From an uncultured Sulfitobacter sp. (lineage in GTDB: Bacteria > Pseudomonadota > Alphaproteobacteria > Rhodobacterales > Rhodobacteraceae), in assembly GCA_947492925.1 (NCBI GenBank), contig CANLOQ010000002.1, positions 186,001 through 250,000 on the forward strand: a stretch of DNA of 64,000 nucleotides. The letters run 5' to 3'. Shown here in pieces: positions 9,644 to 17,959 of this stretch. The notes under the pieces are model-generated. The model had not been told where the DNA came from. It worked only from the letters and a program-made list of their open reading frames with translations, and did not search any database. The position numbers and the translations under genes are program-made. Every line of letters begins with the position of its first letter. Position 1 is the first letter of the stretch.

Positions 9644-10309
9644 ATGTTACATGTCAACGCATCACCATCTTCTGTTCCCACTCCGCCTCTGGTGCCCCGC
9701 TACATACGCGCGCTCTTGCTGGATGACAGCAATTTTGACCGTGCCCGCATCCGCAGGCTCAGCGACAAAACCGATCTTTGCGTGCACATGGATGAGGTCG
9801 ACAGCATCGCGGCGATGAATCAGGCCGTTGCGCGTGAAAACTATGACCTGATCCTGATTGATTACCGTCTGCCCGTCGGGGACGGTATCGTCGCGCTGGA
9901 TGAACTTTTGCAGCATGACGCCAGCCGTGATGCGGCCAAGATCATGATCACCGGGGACAACGGACGCCGCACCGCCGTTGAGGCGATGCGGCATGGGTGC
10001 CACGACTTTCTGACGAAGGAAGAACTGGATGCCGAAGCCCTGCGGCAGGCGATGCTGAATGCCCTAGCCACGGCGCAGCAGCGCCAACAGGCGATGTTTG
10101 ACCGACAGCAACAGCATCTGTTGATCCGCGACGGTCTTTTTGCCGCGTTGCAGGACGAGGCGGTTCAGGACAATGTGGTGGCATTGGTGCGCCAGAACAT
10201 GGATCAGGATCGACGGGCAGGCGACGAGCTGCGGAATCGGTTCGGCGCAGGGGATGTGGACAGCCTTTTGGCCAGCTTTGGCGAAGATGATGAGTTTATC
10301 TTTCATTGA
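9644..10309 (+). CDS. CheY-like response regulator with C-terminal helical extension
   Basis: A 221-residue protein. The receiver domain occupies about residues 15-145, with the acidic pair in LLLDDSNFD, the phosphorylated Asp in LILIDYRLP, a Thr in MITGDNG and a Lys in FLTKEEL. The remaining 75 or so residues are a Gln-rich helical region ending in an acidic tail. No DNA-binding domain is seen, so the output is probably through protein contacts. The ATG at 9644 is preferred because AAGGAAG lies just ahead of it; a GTG at 9611 is an in-frame alternative. It is the likely partner of the kinase just upstream. Confidence 0.83.
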   Translation: MLHVNASPSSVPTPPLVPRYIRALLLDDSNFDRARIRRLSDKTDLCVHMDEVDSIAAMNQAVARENYDLILIDYRLPVGDGIVALDELLQHDASRDAAKIMITGDNGRRTAVEAMRHGCHDFLTKEELDAEALRQAMLNALATAQQRQQAMFDRQQQHLLIRDGLFAALQDEAVQDNVVALVRQNMDQDRRAGDELRNRFGAGDVDSLLASFGEDDEFIFH

Positions 10310-10790
10310 AACGGGGCAGGCGGACAGATTCCGCGACGCGATGGGCACCGTATGCCGACTGGATGAGGCATCAATAAGCGATGAATCTCGGCTGGTTGAA
10401 CATCCTTTGTCCCATTGCTTCCGCGCGGCCCATGTATGAAAATACTGGTGCTGCCGAGCCAATCTGAAGAGCGATTTGGCGTTTAGGCAGGCAGGCAGAG
10501 ATGTTTCATCTCCATCCAATACAGGTGAACCCTGCCAATCAGGGGCTGATGGACTGATGTCAGAGCTTTACCGCCTTTGATCCAGATAGAAGGCTGTCTG
10601 TCTTGTGTCGCGCTGGCGGGATGATGGGAACCCCGGCTAAACTGCTGCTGTGAGCAATAAGTCAGCCCAAGGGCTTTGCCCGTCGGCAAACGCTCACCTG
10701 CGCAAGATAACAACGGCCGACCAACGTATTGTGATATCAACCAACGGCTCAACCCTTGGCCTGCGGGGTCTCACCCGCTAGACCAAGGCC
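10310..10790. other. 481-base gap without a recognisable gene
   Basis: No open frame here looks like a known protein. Small hairpins are visible: GAGATG/CATCTC around TTT at 10498-10512, and a CCCTG/CAGGG pair shortly after, near 10530-10544. Base use looks less coding-like than the neighbours. It could hold a small RNA or a gene remnant, but nothing decides between these. Confidence 0.4.
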
Positions 10791-11639
10791 ATGCGCCTTG
10801 TTCTTGCAACCGTTCTGACCATGATTGCCTTTGCATCAAATTCGCTGCTGACGCGGTTGGCCATCGACGGTGATCATATTGATGCGTCGGGTTTCGCGCT
10901 GGTTCGGGTGGTGGCGGGTGCCCTTGTTCTGGGGATGATCATTTCGGTGCGGGGCGGCGGGCTGCCGTTGCTGCGGCGCAACCGCATTCCCGGCGCGCTC
11001 AGCCTTGCGGTCTACCTTGTCGGTTTCTCCCTTGCCTATCTCACGCTCGATGCTGGCCTTGGGGCGCTTATTCTCTTTGGTGTCGTGCAGATCACCATGT
11101 TCAGCCACGGCGCGTGGCGCGGTGCCGTACCGGGTGGGCGACAGCTTGGCGGCAGCGCGGTTGCGTTTCTGGGGCTTGTCATTGCCCTTTGGCCCGGGCC
11201 GGGCGGTGCCGCTGATCCGGTCGGGGCCATGCTGATGGTACTGGCCGGGCTGGGCTGGGCCGCCTACAGCATTCAGGGCCGCAGCGCGCAAGATCCGCTG
11301 GCTGCGACGTCGGCAAATTTCCTGCTGTGCGTGCCGATCCTGCTGATCCTGCTGGCGGGCACCAGTCTGCGGTTCAGCGCGACGGGCATCGCGCTGGGCA
11401 TCCTGTGCGGCGGGCTGACCTCCGCCCTGGGGTATGCATTGTGGTATTGGGTGCTGGCCCGGATCGATGGCGCGACGGCCGCGATTGTACAGTTGAGCGT
11501 GCCGGTGATCGCGATCCTTGCCGGTGCCGCCCTTCTGGGAGAGGCGATTGGCCCGATCGTTATACTTGCAACTGTTCTTGTGGTCGGTGGCATCGGCTGG
11601 GCGGTCAGCGCACAAGGCGCTCCAGCGGATCGTAGGTGA
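10791..11639 (+). CDS. EamA/DMT-family membrane transporter
   Basis: A 282-residue integral membrane protein with about ten hydrophobic helices arranged as two EamA repeats. The second repeat starts near residue 145 ([20 protein letters not shown]). The [26 protein letters not shown] stretch, written here in part, is typical of the C-terminal EamA repeat. Members export amino acids, purines or other metabolites by proton exchange; the substrate here is unknown. Its 3' end overlaps the convergent Nudix gene by 35 bases. Confidence 0.88.
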   Translation: MRLVLATVLTMIAFASNSLLTRLAIDGDHIDASGFALVRVVAGALVLGMIISVRGGGLPLLRRNRIPGALSLAVYLVGFSLAYLTLDAGLGALILFGVVQITMFSHGAWRGAVPGGRQLGGSAVAFLGLVIALWPGPGGAADPVGAMLMVLAGLGWAAYSIQGRSAQDPLAATSANFLLCVPILLILLAGTSLRFSATGIALGILCGGLTSALGYALWYWVLARIDGATAAIVQLSVPVIAILAGAALLGEAIGPIVILATVLVVGGIGWAVSAQGAPADRR

Positions 11640-12057
11640 TCGCACCGTCACCAAAGGCAACCTCGGCCAGACTGTCAGGTTTGTGGCGGTGGTGGGCCAA
11701 TGCGGTGCGGTCCAGCCAATGCCACTGGCTGACAATCTGATCGCAATCCTGCCAGTCGGGATCAATGTCGGGGCTGCCATTGAGCGTGCAGTGAAAATAG
11801 ATGTCGACCTGATGAAAGTCGCGTTCGGGATCGTTAAATTCGTTTACCAGACAGGGGGCGCCCACGGTGATGTTCAGGCCCGTTTCCTCAAAGACTTCGC
11901 GACGCAGATTGTCGGGCAGGGACGCCCCCCGTTCAACCCCGCCGCCCGGCGCGCAAAGCAGATCGCTTTGTCCGTCGGGATAGGCATTCACCATAAGCAA
12001 ACGCCCCTGATGTATCACAATGGCGCGCACGGCCAGACGGGGAGATTGGGATTGCAT
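11605..12057 (-). CDS. Nudix hydrolase with altered Nudix box
   Basis: A 150-residue single-domain Nudix protein, of the kind that hydrolyses nucleoside diphosphates linked to another moiety. The Nudix box lies at residues 39-61, with the catalytic [10 protein letters not shown] intact (Glu57 and Glu58). The first glutamate of the consensus Gx5Ex7REUxEExGU is replaced by Ala45. The helix with the metal ligands is kept, so activity is possible but not assured. It is convergent with the EamA gene and overlaps it by 35 bases, and is divergent from the lipase-like gene. Confidence 0.85.
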   Translation of the reverse strand: MQSQSPRLAVRAIVIHQGRLLMVNAYPDGQSDLLCAPGGGVERGASLPDNLRREVFEETGLNITVGAPCLVNEFNDPERDFHQVDIYFHCTLNGSPDIDPDWQDCDQIVSQWHWLDRTALAHHRHKPDSLAEVAFGDGAITYDPLERLVR

Positions 12058-12126
12058 GAGCAGACTTTCGCATTTCGGTGCCTACGCAGCATTTCACACC
12101 GGCGCAAATCAGTCTATCTCATCCCT

Positions 12127-12915
12127 ATGATCTATCGGCTGATCCTTCTGTTTACGCTTGCCGTGCTGACGGCCTGTCAAACTGCGGCGCAGGGGCGTTG
12201 CGTCGTGCTTTTGCACGGGCTCGCGCGGACCGAGACGTCTTTTGCGCTGATGGAAGCCGCGCTTGAGAACGAAGGCTTTGCCATTGTGCGCCCGGGCTAT
12301 CCGTCCACGGAAGCCCCGATTGAGGAATTGACCCGTGAAACCCTGCCTGCTGCCATTGCGCAGTGCACCACCCGGCGGGTGGATTTTGTCACCCATTCGA
12401 TGGGTGGCATTCTGGTGCGTCAATGGGTGGCTGAAAACGGGGATGATCGGGTGGGGCGTGTTGTCATGCTGGGGCCTCCCAATCAGGGCAGCGAAGTGGT
12501 GGATGAACTGGGCGATATTGCCGCGTTCGACTGGATCAATGGCCCGGCAGGTGCGCAGATGGGCACGGGCGCAAGCTCTTTGCCGCGCCAATTGCCGTCG
12601 CTTACGTTTGAGACGGGGATCATCGCCGGTTCGCAATCCCTGAACCCGTATTTCTCTACGCTGTTGCCGGGGCTTGATGATGGCAAGGTGTCCGTTGCTT
12701 CGACCAAGGTGGCGGGGATGAAGGATCATATCGTGCTGCCGGTCACGCATACCTTTATGATGAACAACCCGCGTGTGATCGCGCAGGCAATGGCGTTCCT
12801 GCGCGACGGACAGTTTGACCGGTCGATGACGTGGTTCGAAGGGGTGCTCGAATCTGTTGGGTGCCCTGATGGCGGGTGTATTCCGGGGGTGGAGCCTGAG
12901 AATGCTGAACCTTGA
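12127..12915 (+). CDS. Secreted alpha/beta-hydrolase, lipase-like lipoprotein
   Basis: A 262-residue alpha/beta-hydrolase with an N-terminal hydrophobic signal ending in LTAC (Cys17), which fits a lipobox, so it is probably membrane-anchored in the periplasm. The oxyanion HG is at residues 30-31 and the nucleophile elbow HSMGG gives Ser91. A late His in VTHTFM may complete the triad. It resembles bacterial triacylglycerol lipase-like acetyltransferases and hydrolases. The ATG at 12127 starts the signal peptide; the open frame further left has no support. The gene overlaps phnM by 14 bases. Confidence 0.8.
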   Translation: MIYRLILLFTLAVLTACQTAAQGRCVVLLHGLARTETSFALMEAALENEGFAIVRPGYPSTEAPIEELTRETLPAAIAQCTTRRVDFVTHSMGGILVRQWVAENGDDRVGRVVMLGPPNQGSEVVDELGDIAAFDWINGPAGAQMGTGASSLPRQLPSLTFETGIIAGSQSLNPYFSTLLPGLDDGKVSVASTKVAGMKDHIVLPVTHTFMMNNPRVIAQAMAFLRDGQFDRSMTWFEGVLESVGCPDGGCIPGVEPENAEP

Positions 12916-14044
12916 TCTGACGGGCGCACAGGTGTTGCATCCTGACGGATTGAGCGATGCACCGCTGTCCTTTTGTGATGGGCTGATTGTGGACGGACCC
13001 GTCGGGCGCGGTGTCGATCTGGCGGGTTACTTGGTGCTGCCGGGGATCATTGATCTGCACGGGGACGGGTTTGAGCGCCATCTGGCGCAGCGGCGCGGCG
13101 CGATGAAACAGATGGATGCAGGCCTTGTCGCGACCGAGGCTGAATTGGCCGCCAATGGCATTACCACCGCCATGCTGGCGCAGTTCGTCAGTTGGGAAGG
13201 GGGCATGCGCGGGCTTGAGTTTGCTGAACGGGTGTTTGACGCCATTCGCGATACACGCCACAGCCTTGTCACCGACCTGCACGCGCAGCTGCGGTTTGAA
13301 ACGCATCTGCTGGATCTTTACGCCGATCTGCCGGACATGCTGGCGGGGTGGGGGGTGTCTTATGTGGTTTTCAACGACCATCTGCCCCATGACAGGCTGG
13401 CGCAGGGCAAGCTGCCGCGCCGCCTGAACGGGCAGGCGCTCAAGGCCGGCCGCAGCCCCGAGAACCACCTTGCCTATATGCGCGACCTGCACGCGCAGCG
13501 CGTGGATGTGCCTTCTGCGCTGGACTGGTTGTGTCCAAAGCTGAAAGCGGTGGGGGTGCGCATGGGCAGCCATGACGATGCAACGGCTGAAACCCGCGCC
13601 GCGTGGCGTGCACGGGGTGCCGATCTGGCAGAGTTTCCCGAAACCCTCGACGCGGCAGAGGCGGCACATGCCGCCGGGGATGCGGTGTTGATGGGGGCGC
13701 CCAATGTGGTGCGCGGCGGGTCTCACAACGGCAACCTGTCCGCCCTTGATCTGGTGATGATGGGATCCTGCGATGCGCTGGCATCGGATTACCATTATCC
13801 CTCACCGCGCCGTGCGGCGCTGATGCTGGTTGACACTGGCGTTTGCGATCTGGCGCAGGCATGGGGGCTTGTGTCTTCCGGGCCTGCGCGGGTCATGGGA
13901 TGGCACGACCGGGGCGATCTTTCCCCGGGCAAGCGCGCCGATTTTGTGGTGCTGGATGCCAGCACGCGGCGGGTTGCCGCGACCTTTGTGGCCGGGCGGC
14001 TGTCCTACATGAGCGGTGACGTCGCCGCCCGGTTCTTTGCCTGA
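12902..14044 (+). CDS. phnM: Alpha-D-ribose 1-methylphosphonate 5-triphosphate diphosphatase
   Basis: A 380-residue amidohydrolase-superfamily enzyme. In the C-P lyase pathway PhnM removes pyrophosphate from ribose 1-methylphosphonate 5-triphosphate. The metal motif [10 protein letters not shown] (residues 51-60) and the later SDYHYPSP near residue 297 are characteristic. GGAG sits 7 bases before the ATG at 12902. The gene overlaps the lipase-like gene by 14 bases. No other phn gene is present in the window, so it is separated from the lyase core genes here. Family identification is strong. Confidence 0.9.
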   Translation: MLNLDLTGAQVLHPDGLSDAPLSFCDGLIVDGPVGRGVDLAGYLVLPGIIDLHGDGFERHLAQRRGAMKQMDAGLVATEAELAANGITTAMLAQFVSWEGGMRGLEFAERVFDAIRDTRHSLVTDLHAQLRFETHLLDLYADLPDMLAGWGVSYVVFNDHLPHDRLAQGKLPRRLNGQALKAGRSPENHLAYMRDLHAQRVDVPSALDWLCPKLKAVGVRMGSHDDATAETRAAWRARGADLAEFPETLDAAEAAHAAGDAVLMGAPNVVRGGSHNGNLSALDLVMMGSCDALASDYHYPSPRRAALMLVDTGVCDLAQAWGLVSSGPARVMGWHDRGDLSPGKRADFVVLDASTRRVAATFVAGRLSYMSGDVAARFFA

Positions 14045-14048
14045 CCCG

Positions 14049-15116
14049 CTACCGGATGATCCGGTTCACGTGCCCCATCTTCCGCCCCGGTTTGGTTTCG
14101 GCCTTGCCATAGAGGTGCAGCGCCAAGTCCCGTTCGGCTGCCAGCGCCGGCACGCGGTCCATGTCATCCCCGATCAGGTTTTCCATCGTGACATCCGCAT
14201 ACCGACTGCCATCGCCCAGCGGCCAGCCTGCGACGGCACGGATGTGCTGTTCAAACTGATCCACGGTGCAGCCGTTCTGTGTCCAATGGCCTGAGTTGTG
14301 AACCCTTGGCGCGATCTCATTCACGATAAGGCCCTGCGAAGTCACAAACAATTCGACCCCCAGAACCCCGACATAATCCAGCGCATTCAGAATGCGGCCC
14401 GCCATCAGCACCGCATCGGTGCGCTGTGCTGTGTTCAGCCGCGCGGGCACCGTTGTTGTGTGCAGAATGCCGTCGCGATGTACGTTCTCGCCGGGATCGA
14501 AACAAGCAACATCGCCCGACACGCTGCGCGCGGCGATCACGGAAACCTCGTGGCTGAAATCTACGAACCCCTCCAGCACGGCGGGGGCACCCTGAATCTG
14601 GGCATAGGCACCGTCGGCATCCTTTGGGTCGCGCAACCGCGCCTGTCCCTTGCCGTCATAGCCAAAGCGCCGGGTTTTGAGGATGGAAGGCGCACCGATC
14701 TGGTCCACGGCAGCGGCCATCGCTTTGGCGTCCGGCACGTCCGCAAAGGGGGCAACCGACAGCCCGAGGTCTTGCAGAAAGTTCTTTTCCGTCAGCCTGT
14801 CCTGAGAGATGCGAAGCGCCTCGCGCCCCGGGCGTATCGGCACCTGCCGCTCGATCAGATCCAGCGCGTCGGTGGGCACGTTTTCAAATTCGAAGGTGAC
14901 GACATCACAGGCCTGCGCAAAGGCGTGCAGGGCGGTGGCATCGTCATACCCCGCCGTGGTCACCGCATCGGCAACATGGCCAGCGGGTGGATTTGCACCG
15001 GGTTCAAAAATATGGCTGCGAAACCCGAGGCGGGCTGCGGCTACAGACAGCATGCGGCCCAGTTGTCCGCCGCCCAGAATGCCAATGGTTGCGCCAAGGG
15101 GAAGCGGATCAGTCAT
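14049..15116 (-). CDS. purK: N5-carboxyaminoimidazole ribonucleotide synthase
   Basis: A 355-residue ATP-grasp enzyme that carboxylates AIR with bicarbonate and ATP during purine synthesis. The N-terminus [14 protein letters not shown] and the DGKGQARL glycine-rich ATP-grasp loop are diagnostic. The start at 15116 is preferred over an in-frame codon further right because it overlaps the purE stop by 8 bases, the usual coupled arrangement. purE lies immediately upstream. It is convergent with phnM, with only 4 bases between the stops. Confidence 0.96.
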   Translation of the reverse strand: MTDPLPLGATIGILGGGQLGRMLSVAAARLGFRSHIFEPGANPPAGHVADAVTTAGYDDATALHAFAQACDVVTFEFENVPTDALDLIERQVPIRPGREALRISQDRLTEKNFLQDLGLSVAPFADVPDAKAMAAAVDQIGAPSILKTRRFGYDGKGQARLRDPKDADGAYAQIQGAPAVLEGFVDFSHEVSVIAARSVSGDVACFDPGENVHRDGILHTTTVPARLNTAQRTDAVLMAGRILNALDYVGVLGVELFVTSQGLIVNEIAPRVHNSGHWTQNGCTVDQFEQHIRAVAGWPLGDGSRYADVTMENLIGDDMDRVPALAAERDLALHLYGKAETKPGRKMGHVNRIIR

Positions 15117-15597
15117 CGCTTGGGGCCTCCGGGATGGATGCGGAAAGAGCGTCGCGCCATGCGTCCAGACGCGTGGCAAGTGCGGCATCCTGCAAGGCCA
15201 GAATACCCGCAGCCATCAATGCGGCATTTGCCGCACCCGTCGCGCCGATTGCCATTGTCGCCACAGGATACCCCCGCGGCATCTGTAAAATGGAATAGAG
15301 CGAATCCACCCCCGACAGGGCTTTGGTCAGTACCGGCACACCGATCACCGGCACGCGTGTCTTTGATGCCATCATGCCCGGCAAATGCGCGGCCCCTCCC
15401 GCACCGGCAATGATCACCTGAAGGCCACGTGTCGCAGCGGTTTTGCCGTAATCCCACAGCCGGTCCGGCGTGCGGTGCGCTGAAACAATGCGTGCCTCAT
15501 AGGCGATGCCAAGCTCATCCAGCAGGTCGGCGGCCTCCCGCATGGTGGGCCAGTCCGATTGCGAACCCATGATAATACCGACGGGAGGTTGGGTCAT
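15109..15597 (-). CDS. purE: N5-CAIR mutase, catalytic subunit
   Basis: A 162-residue class I PurE that converts N5-CAIR to CAIR in purine synthesis. The N-terminus [14 protein letters not shown] carries the conserved Ser-Asp pair. SAHRTPDRL and a [11 protein letters not shown] segment complete the active site. The length is typical. It heads the purE-purK operon, and the coupled 8-base overlap with purK supports joint translation. Confidence 0.97.
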   Translation of the reverse strand: MTQPPVGIIMGSQSDWPTMREAADLLDELGIAYEARIVSAHRTPDRLWDYGKTAATRGLQVIIAGAGGAAHLPGMMASKTRVPVIGVPVLTKALSGVDSLYSILQMPRGYPVATMAIGATGAANAALMAAGILALQDAALATRLDAWRDALSASIPEAPSDD

Positions 15598-15678
15598 GTC
15601 ACTGTTGCCTCTGGCTGGAAATAAGAGCGCGCACTATAGCCATATGCCTTCGGGGGGCAACGCAGGACTGTAGATCGC

Positions 15679-15903
15679 TCAGGCGATGATGTCGGGTGTC
15701 AGACGGTCCTCGATCAGCGAGATCATGTCCTTGAGCCGCAGTTTGCGCTTTTTCAGCCGCTGCAGGGTCAACTGGTCCGCGACACTGCGCTCTGCCAGCG
15801 CCTGAATGGCATCGTCCAGATCGCGGTGCTCGCGGCGGAAAACCTCAAGCTCGACGCGCAGCACTTCGTCGGTTTTCATCGAAAGATCGGTGGGCGCATT
15901 CAT
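15679..15903 (-). CDS. DUF465 (YdcH-like) small helical protein
   Basis: A 74-residue protein with the DUF465 pattern: a helical HRDLDDAIQAL segment followed by a short basic LKKRKLRLKDMI helix. Such proteins form helical hairpins of unknown function and are widespread in alphaproteobacteria. It lies upstream of purE on the same strand, with 81 bases between, and is divergent from the small heat-shock operon. Confidence 0.85.
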   Translation of the reverse strand: MNAPTDLSMKTDEVLRVELEVFRREHRDLDDAIQALAERSVADQLTLQRLKKRKLRLKDMISLIEDRLTPDIIA

Positions 15904-15968
15904 AAGGGTGTGATTCCATTACTGCTTTGATCTGTAATATATGTGTTCACCCTGTTCAGGCATAGCCC

Positions 15969-15997
15969 TTGCACCAAAGCCGTGGTGCACCCATATT
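15969..15997 (+). promoter_or_regulatory. Probable heat-shock sigma (RpoH) promoter of hsp20
   Basis: TTGCAC at 15969-15974 and CCCATATT at 15990-15997, separated by 15 bases. This is a good match to the RpoH-type promoter (CTTGaaa then CCCATnT), and a C precedes the TTG. The spacer carries most of an inverted repeat, GCACCA/TGGTGC, at 15971-15988. It lies about 70 bases ahead of the hsp20 start. Confidence 0.6.
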
Positions 15998-16065
15998 CTT
16001 TTCAAAGGTCGCCATAACGGGGCCGCACCGAATGACTGTCGCTTGACGTAAAAAGGACGTGTCGC

Positions 16066-16479
16066 ATGACGAAAATGACGCTTGCCTCATATCCCCACAT
16101 GCTGGGGTTTGAACAACTTGAACGCTTGCTGGAACGCAACGCCAAGTCGGGCAATGAAGGATATCCGCCCTTCAATATCGAACAAACCTCCGATTTCAGT
16201 TATCGCATCACACTCGCCGTGGCCGGTTTTACCGACGACGATCTGTCGATCACCGTGGAGGACCGCCAGTTGGTGATCCGTGGACGCCAGACAGATGACA
16301 GCGATGCGCGCGTATTTTTGCACCGTGGCATCGCCGCGCGGCAATTCCAGCGCAGTTTTGTTCTGGCCGATGGCGTTGATGTGGGTGAGGCCCAGATGGA
16401 GAATGGTCTGCTGCACGTGGACTTGACCCGCGCCCGGCCCGAAACAGTTGTACAGACAATCGAAATCAAAAAAGGGTAA
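16066..16479 (+). CDS. Small heat-shock protein (Hsp20 / alpha-crystallin family)
   Basis: A 137-residue small heat-shock protein that would hold unfolding proteins in soluble assemblies. The alpha-crystallin domain spans about residues 30-130. It shows the conserved core ITLAVAGFTDDDLSI and the ENGLLHVDLTR signature (AxxxxGxL-like) near the end. It resembles IbpA/HspA proteins of alphaproteobacteria. It is the first gene of a three-gene run with the DUF1150 gene 4 bases on and a secreted peptidase next. An RpoH-like promoter lies upstream. Confidence 0.92.
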   Translation: MTKMTLASYPHMLGFEQLERLLERNAKSGNEGYPPFNIEQTSDFSYRITLAVAGFTDDDLSITVEDRQLVIRGRQTDDSDARVFLHRGIAARQFQRSFVLADGVDVGEAQMENGLLHVDLTRARPETVVQTIEIKKG

Positions 16480-16483
16480 GACA

Positions 16484-16702
16484 ATGCAGAATATGAATAC
16501 CCAAAGCGCGGACCGCACGGTCTATGTCAAAACCATCGCGGTCAGCGATCTGCCCCGCGAAGTACGTGCCCAGGCCGAGGGGCTGGAGCAGCTTTATGCG
16601 GTCCACGATGCGCAGGGCCAGCAACTGGCGCTTGTCGGCAACCGCAAGCTGGCGTTTTCGCTCGCGCGTGAACATGATTATGCGCCGGTGATGGTGCATT
16701 AG
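16484..16702 (+). CDS. DUF1150 family small protein
   Basis: A 72-residue protein of the DUF1150 family, which in alphaproteobacteria is often found directly after hsp20. It carries the conserved LYAVHDAQGQQLALVGNRKLAF core and ends APVMVH. The ATG at 16484 lies 4 bases after the hsp20 stop, so the pair is probably translated together and induced by heat. The molecular role is unknown. Confidence 0.85.
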   Translation: MQNMNTQSADRTVYVKTIAVSDLPREVRAQAEGLEQLYAVHDAQGQQLALVGNRKLAFSLAREHDYAPVMVH

Positions 16703-16717
16703 GACCGGCACCGCCAG

Positions 16718-17869
16718 ATGCGCAGGCATTACGCAAAGACAACGATGGCCGGTACATTCGTACTGGCCATTTTCTTTTGCACGCAGGCGGCTTTTGCCGA
16801 TGTGGCACGCGACATGGCGCGCTGTGTGCAGAATCAGCTGAACGATCTGGGCTTTGATGCCGGTCCCGCCGACGGCAGCATTGGCCCACGCACCCTGCAG
16901 GCCGCGCGCGCTGTACAGGAACGCCATCCGTTGCGCAGCCTGGCGGCGGATTTGCCGCCGCTTAACCGTTATTCCGCCGTGTCCTGGTGCCGTGGTTTGC
17001 CGCGCCTGTCGCGCGAGACCGGCCGCCACAGACCGTTTCTGGAGCCGTTGAACTACGCTGTTGCGGATGATGCCGGTGGCCTAAAGCGCAATGTGCTGGA
17101 ACGCGCTCTGAACGATACGACCAGTTATTATCGCGGGCGGCACGGGCAGCGCGTGGTCAGCCGTCTGGACATTGCAGCAGCGTCAAGCGCTGCAGCTATA
17201 TTACGGCTGGCGGCAACGCTGCCCAGTACGGCGCAAGACCGGAAAAACGCGATCCGCCGGTGGAGCAAAATTGCCTGTGGGCATGACAGGATCGTCACGG
17301 GCATTGCGCTTCGAAACGCCCTGCTGTTCTGCTGGCCCGCCTCGGCGGCCTTTGACGCCACATGGGCCAAGCGGATTGAGCTGCGGCTTGGGCGTATCAT
17401 GGTGCATGAAATGATGCATATCCTTCAAAACGAACTGGCCCACGAGATTGTCCCCCAGACCCGCCGCCATCCGGTTCAAAGCAACAAGGGGCCGGATTGG
17501 CTGGTCGAAGGGGCGGCCGAAGTCATGGCCGACCATTTCATCGAAACACGGCGGCGCAAGCCTTTCGCGCAAGATTTCCGGTTTGATCCAAAGAACGACA
17601 CGTCGCTGCGGGAGCTGCACAAGAACCTGTCTGTCGCCACGCAAAAGGCTTACGGCGTGGCCAACCTTGCGGTTTTGGTGCTGGCGCGGCGGCACGGGCA
17701 TCCGGCACTTTTCGCCTACTGGAAGGAAATTGGGCGGACCGGATCGACAGAGACTGCATTTGAAAGCGCCTTCGGTATGTCGCTTGCCAATTATGAGGCG
17801 GTGTTCGAAGAACTGCGCGGTGATCCGGAAAGGCTGTTGGCCTATGCAAGCGGCAAAGGTGCAGAATAG
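16718..17869 (+). CDS. Secreted gluzincin-like metallopeptidase with peptidoglycan-binding domain
   Basis: A 383-residue protein with a signal peptide (cleavage probably after residues 25-28, AAFA). A peptidoglycan-binding type 1 repeat occupies about residues 36-72 (LGFDAGPADGSIGPRT). A C-terminal peptidase-like domain has HEMMH at 230-234 and a third ligand Glu264 within WLVEGAAE, the gluzincin spacing. It would act in the periplasm, on the cell wall or on proteins attached to it. It begins 15 bases after the DUF1150 stop and is probably part of the heat-shock operon. The substrate is not known. Confidence 0.8.
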   Translation: MRRHYAKTTMAGTFVLAIFFCTQAAFADVARDMARCVQNQLNDLGFDAGPADGSIGPRTLQAARAVQERHPLRSLAADLPPLNRYSAVSWCRGLPRLSRETGRHRPFLEPLNYAVADDAGGLKRNVLERALNDTTSYYRGRHGQRVVSRLDIAAASSAAAILRLAATLPSTAQDRKNAIRRWSKIACGHDRIVTGIALRNALLFCWPASAAFDATWAKRIELRLGRIMVHEMMHILQNELAHEIVPQTRRHPVQSNKGPDWLVEGAAEVMADHFIETRRRKPFAQDFRFDPKNDTSLRELHKNLSVATQKAYGVANLAVLVLARRHGHPALFAYWKEIGRTGSTETAFESAFGMSLANYEAVFEELRGDPERLLAYASGKGAE

Positions 17870-17885
17870 CGCCGTAGACAGGTAA

Positions 17886-17915
17886 CAAAAAAGCGCAGGC
17901 ATCACTGCCCGCGCT
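17886..17915 (-). terminator. Intrinsic terminator of the sat-cysC gene
   Basis: On the minus strand an AGCGC/GCGCT stem with an inner GGCA/TGCC pairing and a 4-base loop (17892-17915) is followed by six T residues. It lies 44 bases after the sat-cysC stop and faces the convergent peptidase gene. Confidence 0.85.
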
Positions 17916-17959
17916 GTGTTCTTCCGGCCAGGGCGGGTGGGACGACCACCCGCTGCCAA

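Noticed and set aside
10483-10752. An 89-codon minus-strand frame in the gene-poor gap
   Set aside because: It has no homology that I recognise, a composition rich in Gln/Ser/His and no ribosome-binding site.
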